This document shows positions 1-8,014 of a stretch of DNA of 64,000 nt, piece after piece. The notes below the pieces were generated by a model, which was not told the DNA's origin, searched no databases, and saw nothing but the letters and a program-made list of their open reading frames with translations. This DNA comes from Actinomycetota bacterium. Lineage in GTDB: Bacteria; Actinomycetota; Actinomycetes; Nanopelagicales; Nanopelagicaceae. The stretch is from the NCBI GenBank assembly GCA_009698815.1, contig WLPJ01000005.1:1-64000 (forward strand), read 5' to 3'. The position numbers and the translations under genes are program-made. Position 1 is the first letter of the stretch; each line of letters begins with the position of its first letter.

Positions 1-71
1 CAGCACTTCGTGCACAGATCACTTCATTGACTAACCTAGTAATCAAGATCCAGAAGAAGGTCAAGGCTTAA
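1..71 (+). CDS. C-terminal tail of an unknown protein (5' end outside window)
   Basis: A frame open from the left edge (first full codon at base 3) ends at TAA 69-71. The last residues, ALRAQITSLTNLVIKIQKK then VKA, form a lysine-ending amphipathic helix with spaced Leu/Ile, like a coiled-coil tail. The rest of the protein lies outside the window, so no function can be given. The good terminator downstream supports a real gene end here. The other two frames stop sooner (bases 30 and 35). Confidence 0.55.
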   Translation, partial: ALRAQITSLTNLVIKIQKKVKA

Positions 72-105
72 TTAGCCTCGATCTTTAACAAGATCTAGAA
101 CCGTT

Positions 106-142
106 ACCCGGTTCCCTCATCACGAGGGAGCCGGGTTTCGGC
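106..142 (+). terminator. Rho-independent terminator
   Basis: A 13-bp stem (106-118 with 124-136, one G-T pair) with a 5-base loop is followed by a T-rich stretch. It ends the upstream partial gene and separates it from the polysaccharide genes. Confidence 0.8.
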
Positions 143-199
143 TTTTGAGGGGCAAGTTTGTGGGTGAGTAATTGAATATGAGTAAGTAAGATTGGGGGC

Positions 200-1906
200 A
201 TGTTGAATTTGGCTGCAGAGAAATCACTAGCCCGACTTTTGATGATCGGTTCATCCTTTATATCGATTTTTGTGGTTTGGGGTTCAGTAACCGATCCTGT
301 AAATGTTACAAAACTTCTTGCGTTGGGTGGGGTAGCCGGCGCTGGAATCGCAATAACGGTTTCATTTGGAGCGAAAGATCTCTGGGGTAACTACAAATTA
401 CCAATTTTATTACTATCATTGTATTTTCTTACCGTAATAAATTCTGTAATACAAAGTGAGGCACCGAGTAGTCAACTTTTATACGGCGCTTACGGTAGAA
501 ATACAGGTTTTGTTACGCAAGTACTTCTCATTTTGCTATTTATATCTTCCATGTCACTCTCTCAAAAAAATAGCTTTTTAAAAGTGTCTTACGGAATCTT
601 GCTTGCGGGTGCCATTAATGTTGCGTATTCATTGTGGGTGATCATCTTCGGAGACTTTATCGGCTGGAATAATCCATATGGAAATATACTTGGCACCTTC
701 GGAAATCCAAACTTTGTCGGAGCCTACCTGGGTATCTTCGCTAGCGTACTTTTTGCTTATATAGTCAAACCAAATCTAAGTTGGATTTATCGGGCAATCT
801 CTACTTTTCTTTTACTTATTACTTTCTTTGAAATAAAAGATTCGCATGCGATTCAAGGAATAGTTGTTGCCGCTGGTGGGATTTCTCTTGTCGGCTTTTA
901 CTTCCTTCGATCTAAATTCCTGTCAAACGTAGTTCCTATCCTTTATTCCGCCTTTGTTTTCATTTTGGGTATGTTTGCTGTTTTTGGCGCACTTCAAAAA
1001 GGACCGCTAACAAGTCTTATTTATAAAAACTCAGTTTCGTTGCGTGGAGAGTATTGGCAAGCCGCATGGAATATGGGAAATAAATTTCCATTCTCTGGTG
1101 TCGGGATGGATACTTACGGTGATTGGTACCGCCAACTACGAGACGACCAGGCGTTAATTAATCCTGGCCCAAATACGATCACGAATGCAGCGCATAACGT
1201 GATACTCGACCAGTTCGCATATGGTGGCTGGCCGATGCTAATCGCATATTTGTCAATATTTCCCATAGTAATTATCGCGATTTTTAGAGTGACGAGTCGC
1301 AGCCGTGAATTTAATTTTGCATTTATATCTTTAGCCGTCGCTTGGATTTGTTACCAAGTCCAGTCAGTTATAAGTATAAATCAAATTGGCTTAGCAATTT
1401 GGGGGTGGATTTTAGGCGGAGCTCTGGTTGCATACGAAAAAGTAACGAGATCAAGTCAAGTTATAGAATCAAAGGGTGCGGCTGCATCAGGCAAGCTAAA
1501 ACGAAGTAAACAAAGCTTTGGAATTTCACCCCTAATGACTGGATTCTTGGGAGCGGTTGTAGGATTACTAATTGCAGTTCCACCTTACAGTTCTGACTCG
1601 AACTGGAGTTCCGCTGTAAAGTCGGGAGATCTTGGAAAAATAGAAAAGGCTTTAGTGCCCAGTTACCTAAATCCACAGAATTCTCAGCGCTACGCGTTTG
1701 TTTACCAACTTCTTGAGGCAAATAAGTTTTATGATCTTTCATACAAGTATGCAAAAGAAGCAGTCGCATTCAATCCAGGGTCCTTTGATGCCTGGAAGCT
1801 GCTCTACTATTCTCAGAAGGCTTCAATAGAAGAGAAATCACTTGCGAAAGAAAATCTTGTAAAGCTGGATCCGTTGAATCCAAATATTTTTGATTCACCA
1901 CAGTAA
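200..1906 (+). CDS. O-antigen ligase/polymerase-like membrane protein
   Basis: A 568-residue polytopic membrane protein of the Wzy/WaaL (PF04932-type) class, which polymerises or transfers lipid-linked glycans at the outer face of the membrane. About ten or more hydrophobic segments fill residues 10-480. Family-like signatures are GNPNFVGAYLG (around residue 174) and NAAHNVILDQFAYGG (around 330), the latter like the conserved AHN loop. After the last membrane segment (about 450-470) a soluble alpha-helical tail of about 90 residues resembles one or two TPR repeats. TAAGAT at 187-192 ends seven bases before the ATG, suggesting a leaderless start; the G-run is too close to serve as a ribosome site. 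The stop shares one base with the next gene (TAATG). Substrate and whether it is a ligase or polymerase are not determined. The gene looks more AT-rich than its right-hand neighbours. Confidence 0.75.
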   Translation: MLNLAAEKSLARLLMIGSSFISIFVVWGSVTDPVNVTKLLALGGVAGAGIAITVSFGAKDLWGNYKLPILLLSLYFLTVINSVIQSEAPSSQLLYGAYGRNTGFVTQVLLILLFISSMSLSQKNSFLKVSYGILLAGAINVAYSLWVIIFGDFIGWNNPYGNILGTFGNPNFVGAYLGIFASVLFAYIVKPNLSWIYRAISTFLLLITFFEIKDSHAIQGIVVAAGGISLVGFYFLRSKFLSNVVPILYSAFVFILGMFAVFGALQKGPLTSLIYKNSVSLRGEYWQAAWNMGNKFPFSGVGMDTYGDWYRQLRDDQALINPGPNTITNAAHNVILDQFAYGGWPMLIAYLSIFPIVIIAIFRVTSRSREFNFAFISLAVAWICYQVQSVISINQIGLAIWGWILGGALVAYEKVTRSSQVIESKGAAASGKLKRSKQSFGISPLMTGFLGAVVGLLIAVPPYSSDSNWSSAVKSGDLGKIEKALVPSYLNPQNSQRYAFVYQLLEANKFYDLSYKYAKEAVAFNPGSFDAWKLLYYSQKASIEEKSLAKENLVKLDPLNPNIFDSPQ

Positions 1907-3111
1907 TGAAGATTGCTATTATTGGGCAGGGCTATGTAGGGTTAACGATCTCAGCATTTGCTTCAGAGCATTTTAACGTCGTTGGCTTTGATAACAACCC
2001 TAAGATTGTGGCGCATCTTAATAACGGTATTTCACATATTGAAGGTGTCGATTCGGCTTCAATAGCATCTGCTGTTAAAAGTGGAAACTATCTAGCTACC
2101 ACCAACCCAGCAGATATCGCCGGTTCTGATGTAGTTGTGATTGCAGTGCCAACACCGCTAACCAAGGATCGCAAGCCGGATCTGGCTTTCATCGAATCTG
2201 CTTGCAAGACGATTGCCGAGAATTTAACTGAACCTGTACTTATCATTAACGAGTCAACTTCTTTTCCGGGCACGCTACGGGATTTCATTAAGCCACTGAT
2301 TGAAAAACTTTCTAGCAAACAAATTAACCATGAGTATGCGATTTCACCAGAGCGTGTTGATCCGGGTCGCACGGATTGGGACCAGAAAAATACTCCTCGA
2401 TTGTTTGCCGGCTTGACCCTTGAGGCTTCCCAAAAAACCCGTGAATTTTATTCAACTTTCTGCGACAACTTGGTAGAAGTTAGTTCGCCCGAGGTCGCAG
2501 AAGCCGCTAAATTATTTGAAAATACTTTTAGACAAGTAAACATCGCACTTGTTAATGAGTTTTCTCAGATTGCAAACGCCTTGGGCATTTCAGTACACGA
2601 GACGCTAGAGGCTGCAAATACCAAGCCGTATGGCTTTATGAAGTTCAACCCATCGGCCGGAGTTGGAGGACATTGCATTCCGGTGGATCCTTCTTACCTG
2701 GCTTACATGGCAGCCGAAAAAGGTGTACCTGCAACATTTATTGAACGCGCAAATGAAGTCAATCTTGAGATGCCAAAATATATAGTTTCAAGAGTTAAGT
2801 CAGATAATGGTGGTTCGCTAAAAGGTAAGAGCGTTCAGGTTATTGGAGTTGCATACAAGCCAAACGTTGCAGACGTCCGTGAAACGCCAGCCGAGCTTGT
2901 CATTGACGAATTGGTTGCCCAAGGTGCCATTGTTACTTGGCACGATCCAGTTGTTAAATCTTGGCACGGAGCGGAATCGACTGAGCTTGGTGGCTCCGAT
3001 ATTGCCATTGTCGTTACCTTGCACGATGCCATGGACAAAGCAAAGGTCATCGCGTCTGCACCTTATGTATTTGATACAACAGGAAAGCTAAGTGGCGTTA
3101 AAGGGCTTTAG
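1906..3111 (+). CDS. UDP-glucose/GDP-mannose dehydrogenase family nucleotide-sugar dehydrogenase
   Basis: A 401-residue NAD-dependent enzyme that oxidises C6 of a UDP-sugar to the uronic acid, a cytosolic step in capsule or surface-glycan precursor supply. The N-terminus has the Rossmann motif GQGYVGL. NESTSFPGT and the PERVDPG loop are typical of the UDP-N-acetylhexosamine (WbpA/WecC-like) branch. The nucleophilic cysteine is Cys257 in GVGGHCIPVDP. The C-terminal UDP-binding domain begins near residue 290 with a conserved GVAYKPNVADVRETP. Length is slightly short for the family (about 420-440). It overlaps the upstream ligase-like gene by one base, so the two are probably co-translated, and its 3' end overlaps the convergent gene by 14 bases. 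The exact UDP-sugar cannot be read from the sequence. Confidence 0.88.
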   Translation: MKIAIIGQGYVGLTISAFASEHFNVVGFDNNPKIVAHLNNGISHIEGVDSASIASAVKSGNYLATTNPADIAGSDVVVIAVPTPLTKDRKPDLAFIESACKTIAENLTEPVLIINESTSFPGTLRDFIKPLIEKLSSKQINHEYAISPERVDPGRTDWDQKNTPRLFAGLTLEASQKTREFYSTFCDNLVEVSSPEVAEAAKLFENTFRQVNIALVNEFSQIANALGISVHETLEAANTKPYGFMKFNPSAGVGGHCIPVDPSYLAYMAAEKGVPATFIERANEVNLEMPKYIVSRVKSDNGGSLKGKSVQVIGVAYKPNVADVRETPAELVIDELVAQGAIVTWHDPVVKSWHGAESTELGGSDIAIVVTLHDAMDKAKVIASAPYVFDTTGKLSGVKGL

Positions 3112-4432
3112 AAATCTTTTTCTTTATCGACCACATTGCTGCAACTTGAAGCAAGAGGCTTAAGGACATCGTTGGTAATCGGAAACGATGGTCTCCGATT
3201 GTGCCAATTGAAATTAACCATGAGATGACAACGGCGGCCATCGAGGCATTTGCGAGCAATTTCGTGATGGGATCGATTTTTCTCAACGACACAAATCCAT
3301 AAATGAGGAAACCAATCTGACAAATTATCCATAGCCAAGAAACTAATTTTCCAAAGTTACCCCTCACTAGCTGTGCGCCAGATTGGCTATTTTGTAGATC
3401 TATAGTTGGCGAGATCTTTAACCAAGGGTTTCTTGCCATTGTTCCGTTACCCATAGGACCCGACCAAGGCGACCAGAAGAACTCAGATTTATAGAAAGCC
3501 AACTTCGCAGTCTTTAGTGGATTGGTGAGATACCACTTGAGCACGCATTTCACTCGGTCGTTATCGGTAACGGTTGCACCGGGCATCTTTGGCGTGCATG
3601 GAACTCCTGGACCTGTTCGGCCGTACCCACCCTTGGTTTCATCTCCAGCACCTATAGCCATTGTTACGCCGAGGTTCGTTGAGATCGTCGTTTTATCAAT
3701 TGCGACGGCATTGCGGGCGATGAGTAATGCGGGAGCTAGCGACGTTACAGCAATTGCGACTGCGATCAATCCAATTCCCTTTTTGCGAGGAATAAAAGTA
3801 GATCCCCAGATTATTAATATGACTGCTCCAGCCAGCAGGTAACGAGGTTGCATCAAGGAAGCGAGCGCAATCCAGGCACCTACATAAATTGCGCACAAGT
3901 ATTGTGATTTTTCTGCATTTAACTTGCTTGCCAGAATCACACCAAGAACCATCATGAAGCAAGATGCAACAGGTGCTTCGTAACCAACTGCGAGAGTACT
4001 TAAGCTCAGCGTAGGGTTAAATGTGATGAAGAGCGATGCAGGTACCGCCAGCCAAGCCACACTTGTCTTTGAGATATTTTTTGTCATGTAATAAGTTGCA
4101 TAGGCAAAGAAAAGTGATTGAAATAAGCTAATCAAATAAAAAAATTTTGAAACTGAAATCAAGGCCAGCAGCCACAAAAGAATTGGGTATCCAGCTGGCC
4201 AATAATTTAATATCTCTGCTTTTGAAAAGAAACCATCGGCATATAGCCCATCTACGCCTTTGAAGTAATTTTCTCCATCAGCGCCAAGCCATCCTCCGCC
4301 TTGGATATTGCCCATTGTTATTAGTTTGATGACGAAGGCAACAACTGGAATTGCGATTAGGTAGCGGCGTCTTTTAAGTTCAGCCTTATTGGCCTGCGCT
4401 ATTGGCTTCTTATTCTTAATTTGCTTAGCCAT
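3098..4432 (-). CDS. Polytopic membrane protein, GT-C glycosyltransferase-like
   Basis: 444 residues: a basic cytoplasmic start (about 25 residues, many Lys/Arg) followed by about ten hydrophobic segments. The first extracytoplasmic loop contains WLGADGENYFKGVDGLYADG, an acidic loop in the position where GT-C (ArnT/PMT-like) enzymes carry catalytic Asp residues; a WPAGYP motif follows. This suggests a polyprenyl-phosphate-sugar-dependent glycosyltransferase, but I do not recognise a specific subfamily. AAAGGAG six bases before the ATG is a good ribosome site. It follows the epimerase by 23 bases on the same strand, so the two probably form an operon that supplies and uses a sugar. The 3' end overlaps the convergent dehydrogenase. 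Confidence 0.6.
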   Translation of the reverse strand: MAKQIKNKKPIAQANKAELKRRRYLIAIPVVAFVIKLITMGNIQGGGWLGADGENYFKGVDGLYADGFFSKAEILNYWPAGYPILLWLLALISVSKFFYLISLFQSLFFAYATYYMTKNISKTSVAWLAVPASLFITFNPTLSLSTLAVGYEAPVASCFMMVLGVILASKLNAEKSQYLCAIYVGAWIALASLMQPRYLLAGAVILIIWGSTFIPRKKGIGLIAVAIAVTSLAPALLIARNAVAIDKTTISTNLGVTMAIGAGDETKGGYGRTGPGVPCTPKMPGATVTDNDRVKCVLKWYLTNPLKTAKLAFYKSEFFWSPWSGPMGNGTMARNPWLKISPTIDLQNSQSGAQLVRGNFGKLVSWLWIICQIGFLIYGFVSLRKIDPITKLLANASMAAVVISWLISIGTIGDHRFRLPTMSLSLLLQVAAMWSIKKKISKAL

Positions 4433-4455
4433 TTACCGCTCCTTTAACTCTTTAC

Positions 4456-5409
4456 TTACTTCTTCATCTCGGCAGCAACATCATCGATGATGTTATCTAA
4501 GGTATTTGCTGGTTCCCATCCGATGCTGGTTTTGATCTTGGTTATATCTGGCACGCGGCGCTGCATATCTTCATAGCCTGCTGGGTAGGCGTCATCGTAT
4601 GAGGTGTAAGTGATAGTTGACGTTGATTTTGTGCGTTCGATGATTTTCTCAGCCAACTGCTTGATGGTGGTCTCACCAATGCCACCGATGTTATAAACCT
4701 CACCGATTGATGAATCTGTTGCGGCTAGAGTCAAGATTGCTTTGACGGCATCTTGCACATGGCAGAAAACACGAGATTGTGTGCCATCGCCATAAACGGT
4801 TATTGGCTCGTTCTTAATCGCTGATTGAATAAAGCGAGGTACCACCATGCCGTAACGACCAGTTTGGCGCGGACCCACAGTATTAAACAGGCGCACAGTG
4901 GTGACCTTTAGTTGCTTGGTTAGAAATAGTGCGTGGGCGATCGCTTCTTCAAGAGCTTTCGCATCTGAGTAAGTCCAGCGGATCTTTTGTGGTGTGCCGA
5001 CTACGCGGTCATCAGTTTCAGAAAGTGGCTGCTTTGGATTCTTGCCATATATCTCTGATGTGCTTGCAATGATGATGCGCTTGTTTAATTTGGTGGCCGC
5101 GGTGAGAACTACTTCAGAGCCTGTGAAGTTAGTTGAAACAGATTCGATTGGGTTCTCAAGGATTGTGTTAACGCCAAGGGCTGCGGCCATATGTAGAACA
5201 AGGTCGGCAGGGGCCATGAGTTTTTCAACCAGGGCCACATCGCGGATATCGCCTTGGTGGATTTCTATTTTCTCTTTGATGTGGGCGATATTGGCAGCAG
5301 ATCCGGTGGACATGTTGTCCAGGATCGAAACTTGGTGGCCCTGGGCAAGGAGAGCATCACAGAGGTGAGAACCGATAAAGCCGGCTCCACCGGTGATGAA
5401 AACGCGCAT
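4456..5409 (-). CDS. NAD-dependent sugar epimerase/dehydratase (extended SDR)
   Basis: 317 residues with the extended-SDR layout: GGAGFIGS at the N-terminus for NAD, DIRD near residue 55, a Ser/Thr of STSEIYG and the YSDAK (YxxxK) pair around residue 146 for catalysis, then the substrate segment NTVGPRQTGRYGMVVPRF and the DGTQSRVFCHVQD motif. These patterns are shared by UDP-glucose 4-epimerases and UDP-glucuronate decarboxylases, so it makes or reshapes an NDP-sugar. On the minus strand TAGACT (revcomp of 5417-5422) lies seven bases before the ATG, so a leaderless mRNA is likely. It is divergent from the small regulator at 5471 and leads the membrane glycosyltransferase-like gene. Confidence 0.82.
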   Translation of the reverse strand: MRVFITGGAGFIGSHLCDALLAQGHQVSILDNMSTGSAANIAHIKEKIEIHQGDIRDVALVEKLMAPADLVLHMAAALGVNTILENPIESVSTNFTGSEVVLTAATKLNKRIIIASTSEIYGKNPKQPLSETDDRVVGTPQKIRWTYSDAKALEEAIAHALFLTKQLKVTTVRLFNTVGPRQTGRYGMVVPRFIQSAIKNEPITVYGDGTQSRVFCHVQDAVKAILTLAATDSSIGEVYNIGGIGETTIKQLAEKIIERTKSTSTITYTSYDDAYPAGYEDMQRRVPDITKIKTSIGWEPANTLDNIIDDVAAEMKK

Positions 5410-5470
5410 GGAGGTAAGTCTATCCTGCAGGGTTGGCGCCGCCTAGTTCTGGAAAACACCCGCGGAAAGA

Positions 5471-5662
5471 TTGGCACTTGCAGCGGTTGGCAAGGTAGTA
5501 GGGCGACCTTCTTTGACTGCTAATTCTGTCGAATCCCCACAAATACAATTTCGCATACCGATGAACCTTAAAAAAGCCCTTGATAAAGAAGCCAAGCGAC
5601 GTGGCGAGACAAAGTCTGTAATTGTGCGGGAAGCTTTAGAGAAGTACTTAAAGAGCACCTAA
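5471..5662 (+). CDS. Orphan ribbon-helix-helix (CopG/antitoxin-like) protein
   Basis: 63 residues. After a GRPSL segment comes the classic RHH fold: strand SPQIQFRIP, helix NLKKALDKEAKRRG and helix SVIVREALEKYL. The arrangement matches actinobacterial CopG-type antitoxins, which bind DNA as dimers through the strand and repress their own operon. No toxin-like ORF adjoins it. The upstream neighbour is a divergent epimerase and the downstream gene is convergent (four-base stop overlap). TTG 5471 is the first usable start; GGAAAG lies only one base upstream, so a later start is possible. It could be a stand-alone repressor of the divergent sugar gene 61 bases away. Confidence 0.65.
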   Translation: MALAAVGKVVGRPSLTANSVESPQIQFRIPMNLKKALDKEAKRRGETKSVIVREALEKYLKST

Positions 5663-7431
5663 CGGTTGTATGTGCGCTTTGCTGAAGTAAATGCAGTTAA
5701 GCCAGAAATTGAAGTTATCGAAGTATTTAATTCGAGACTCAAAGATCCATCTGCATTTACTTGAAGCGCAACTACGCCACGATCGCGGCTTGTGACGATG
5801 GTGTAACCAACTGGCCAAGGCGCCATACTTCCTGGAGGATTTGTGGCAACGCCAGCCGGTGGTGCATAGGAAAGCTGCGCAAGTTTGTAGACCACCATTC
5901 CACTGGCTGCCGTTAATTTATCTGGCGCTACCTGACCGGATGCAACAACGAGCACGGCTTGATCAGCATCACCCTTTGGATCGTTCCACCAACCGGATGA
6001 AAATACCCAAGCCTTTGTATCAACTTGGTGAGGCGCAATAGCAAGGTGGCTCCAGGAATAATCATTCTTTCCGGGCACGCTTCCGCTCCCCAACATTGCA
6101 GTTGCATTTTCATAATCACTGTTTAATATGCCACCGTAACCATTTGTGCCGGCAAGGAACCAGTTACCAGATGCGGTTCCAGCGATATCGTGATCAATCT
6201 TTCCTACACGCGGCGAAGAAGTTTTTTGCAATTGCGCTTCCATTGCATTTCTAATCTCGCTTGCAAAGAAGGGCAAGAAGTCAGCGGTGTAAGGCTTCCA
6301 AGCATCTTGAGTTAAGTACGCCTGCGGATTCTGGAAACCCGGTAGCCAAGTAGTTCCGTCAAAAACATTGAAATCAAGCATATTTTCGGCCTGGCGCCCG
6401 AATTCCTCACCAGCCTTAACCTTTACATTGGCTTTGAGATAACCGTTGTTGCTTGCCTGCGAAGCAAGAGATGCCAGCACACCAGTTACTTTATTCATAA
6501 CCATGTAAACCGTATACACATTGCAACCGTGGTCAATTACAACACGATGCGAATTAGGTGATCCAAGGTTTGATACTTCTGTTATCACTCCATCTGCTGG
6601 TGCGGTGACTGCCACATAATCGGCAGCTGTTAGCTGAGATGCGGATTTAGAGAGTGATTTCAGACCAAGGTAGGCGTGATCAATTGGTGTTACGTGTCCG
6701 CCAATCATGTATCCATAAGGAATTGATGGGGCTAATTGATCTAGCGGCAAGACTGGGGAAGTGAACTTAATAGTTGATGGTGAACATGTTGGTTCTTTTG
6801 CACTTGGTCCACCAAGTACTTGGGCAAGAGTCGGATACCAATCAGGACGAGAGGTGTATCCATTTGTTGGAGTCTTTGGGACATCTGCTGCAAGAACGTA
6901 ACTAACTTTCCCTTTCTTACAAATAGCAGTCATGAATCCATTCCATCCGATTTCACCATTTTTACTGCAAGATGATCCGAGCTGACCTAATTTGAAAGCA
7001 GTGTTTTGGTTGTTTCCGCTTCCACCACCACCAGTTCCAGATCCACCACCACCAGTTCCAGATCCACCACCACCAGTTCCAGATCCACCACCACTGCCTT
7101 GTTGTGCTTGTGGCCGCCATGAATTTTTTCCATCAGCGCCTTTAGTGCAATACAAAGTTGTTCCGTTTGTACTCTTTGTTGGTGTGCTGCCTTCAGTGCA
7201 GAGAGAACCTTCTGAAGCGCTTTTATTGACAGCGGGTTTGGCTGATGCAACGCCTGCGTTCCAAACTAACTTGGATCCTTTTTTCACACACGTGAATGTC
7301 TTGTCTGCGAAATTAACCTTTTGATTCACTTTCGTACATGTAGCGCCAGATTTTGGATTAGCGGCATCAGCACTTTGAGTGCCAAATAGGGCCATTGTCG
7401 TAGCTAAGGCTAGGGTGAGGATCTTTTTCAT
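5659..7431 (-). CDS. Secreted protein with three cysteine-pair modules and a degenerate M23-like domain
   Basis: 590 residues. Signal peptide MKKILTLALATTMALFGTQS with cleavage near ADA-A. Three short modules follow with cysteines at 32/48, 78/95 and 155/171, each C-x15-16-C followed by a Lys-containing strand. A linker of GSGTGGGG repeats (about 112-140) separates modules two and three. Residues about 225-400 resemble a lipoyl/M23-peptidase barrel (TAPADGVITEVSNLG, VVIDHGCNVYTVYM), but the HxH metal motif reads YMVM and the upstream HxxxD reads HVTPID, so zinc peptidase activity is unlikely. The C-terminal 180 residues are unassigned. AGGAG lies 12 bases before the ATG. Probably an envelope or surface protein; the function is unknown. 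Confidence 0.75.
   Translation of the reverse strand: MKKILTLALATTMALFGTQSADAANPKSGATCTKVNQKVNFADKTFTCVKKGSKLVWNAGVASAKPAVNKSASEGSLCTEGSTPTKSTNGTTLYCTKGADGKNSWRPQAQQGSGGGSGTGGGGSGTGGGGSGTGGGGSGNNQNTAFKLGQLGSSCSKNGEIGWNGFMTAICKKGKVSYVLAADVPKTPTNGYTSRPDWYPTLAQVLGGPSAKEPTCSPSTIKFTSPVLPLDQLAPSIPYGYMIGGHVTPIDHAYLGLKSLSKSASQLTAADYVAVTAPADGVITEVSNLGSPNSHRVVIDHGCNVYTVYMVMNKVTGVLASLASQASNNGYLKANVKVKAGEEFGRQAENMLDFNVFDGTTWLPGFQNPQAYLTQDAWKPYTADFLPFFASEIRNAMEAQLQKTSSPRVGKIDHDIAGTASGNWFLAGTNGYGGILNSDYENATAMLGSGSVPGKNDYSWSHLAIAPHQVDTKAWVFSSGWWNDPKGDADQAVLVVASGQVAPDKLTAASGMVVYKLAQLSYAPPAGVATNPPGSMAPWPVGYTIVTSRDRGVVALQVNADGSLSLELNTSITSISGLTAFTSAKRTYNR
7021..7094 (-). repeat. 21-bp tandem repeat encoding the Gly/Ser/Thr linker
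   Basis: Three perfect 21-base units (7021-7041, 7042-7062, 7063-7083) plus a partial fourth, in frame within the secreted protein. Each encodes seven residues of the flexible GSGTGGG linker, so copy number could change linker length without a frameshift. Confidence 0.9.
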
Positions 7432-7522
7432 AGAAAAAAGGTACTCCTGGGCAACCAGGGATGCCTAGAGGTGGCAGGTTACGAGTTAGTTAATTAATAG
7501 GCTCAACCCTTAATCTTGGCCC

Positions 7523-8014
7523 ATGGTTGAAACGACGGGCGGCTTCACAAGCGCAGGGCTGGCGCGCGAGGCCGAGGCTTTACTTCTACCGTCACTCACG
7601 CAGGCACAAGCAATTGAGATTGGCGAGATTGCCTTCGCTAAGGCAAGTGCGCGCACATTTCCAATCATTGTGGAAGTTCGCTTGGGTGACTGGACTGTAT
7701 TTAAAGTTGCGCTCACCGGTTCAACAACCGATAACGATTCTTGGCTAGCACGTAAGGCACGAGTTGTAATGGCGACAGGTAAATCAACGATGCATGAAAG
7801 AGTTTTAGCTGAGGAACGTGGCGTTGATTGGCATGTGGAAACTGGTTTAAGTGAAGAGCTACATGCAATTCATGGTGGTGGCTTAGCGTTAAATGTTGCA
7901 GGTCAAGGCTTGGCAGGGATTTTATTAGTTAGCGGATTGCCACAAGTTGAAGATCATTTACTTGGCGTTGAAGTGATTACCGAATATTTGGCGCGACAGG
8001 GAGAAAACGCATGA
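7523..8014 (+). CDS. UPF0303 / GlcG-HbpS-like protein
   Basis: 163 residues. The central WLARKARVVMATGKSTM matches the W-R-K-x-V-x-x-x-G-x-S core of the UPF0303 family, within the wider GlcG/HbpS fold (PF03928), whose members bind haem or small ligands; the biochemical role is unsettled. No signal peptide or membrane segment. TAATCT (7511-7516) six bases before the ATG suggests a leaderless start. The stop overlaps the next start as ATGA, so it is translationally coupled to the sugar kinase and may act in the same sugar pathway. Confidence 0.75.
   Translation: MVETTGGFTSAGLAREAEALLLPSLTQAQAIEIGEIAFAKASARTFPIIVEVRLGDWTVFKVALTGSTTDNDSWLARKARVVMATGKSTMHERVLAEERGVDWHVETGLSEELHAIHGGGLALNVAGQGLAGILLVSGLPQVEDHLLGVEVITEYLARQGENA

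Noticed and set aside
7021-7094. Tandem repeats as a possible CRISPR array
   Set aside because: Units are 21 bases, directly adjacent without spacers, in frame within a secreted-protein gene; no cas genes.
5659-7431. Active M23 endopeptidase
   Set aside because: The zinc-binding HxH and HxxxD positions are not conserved.
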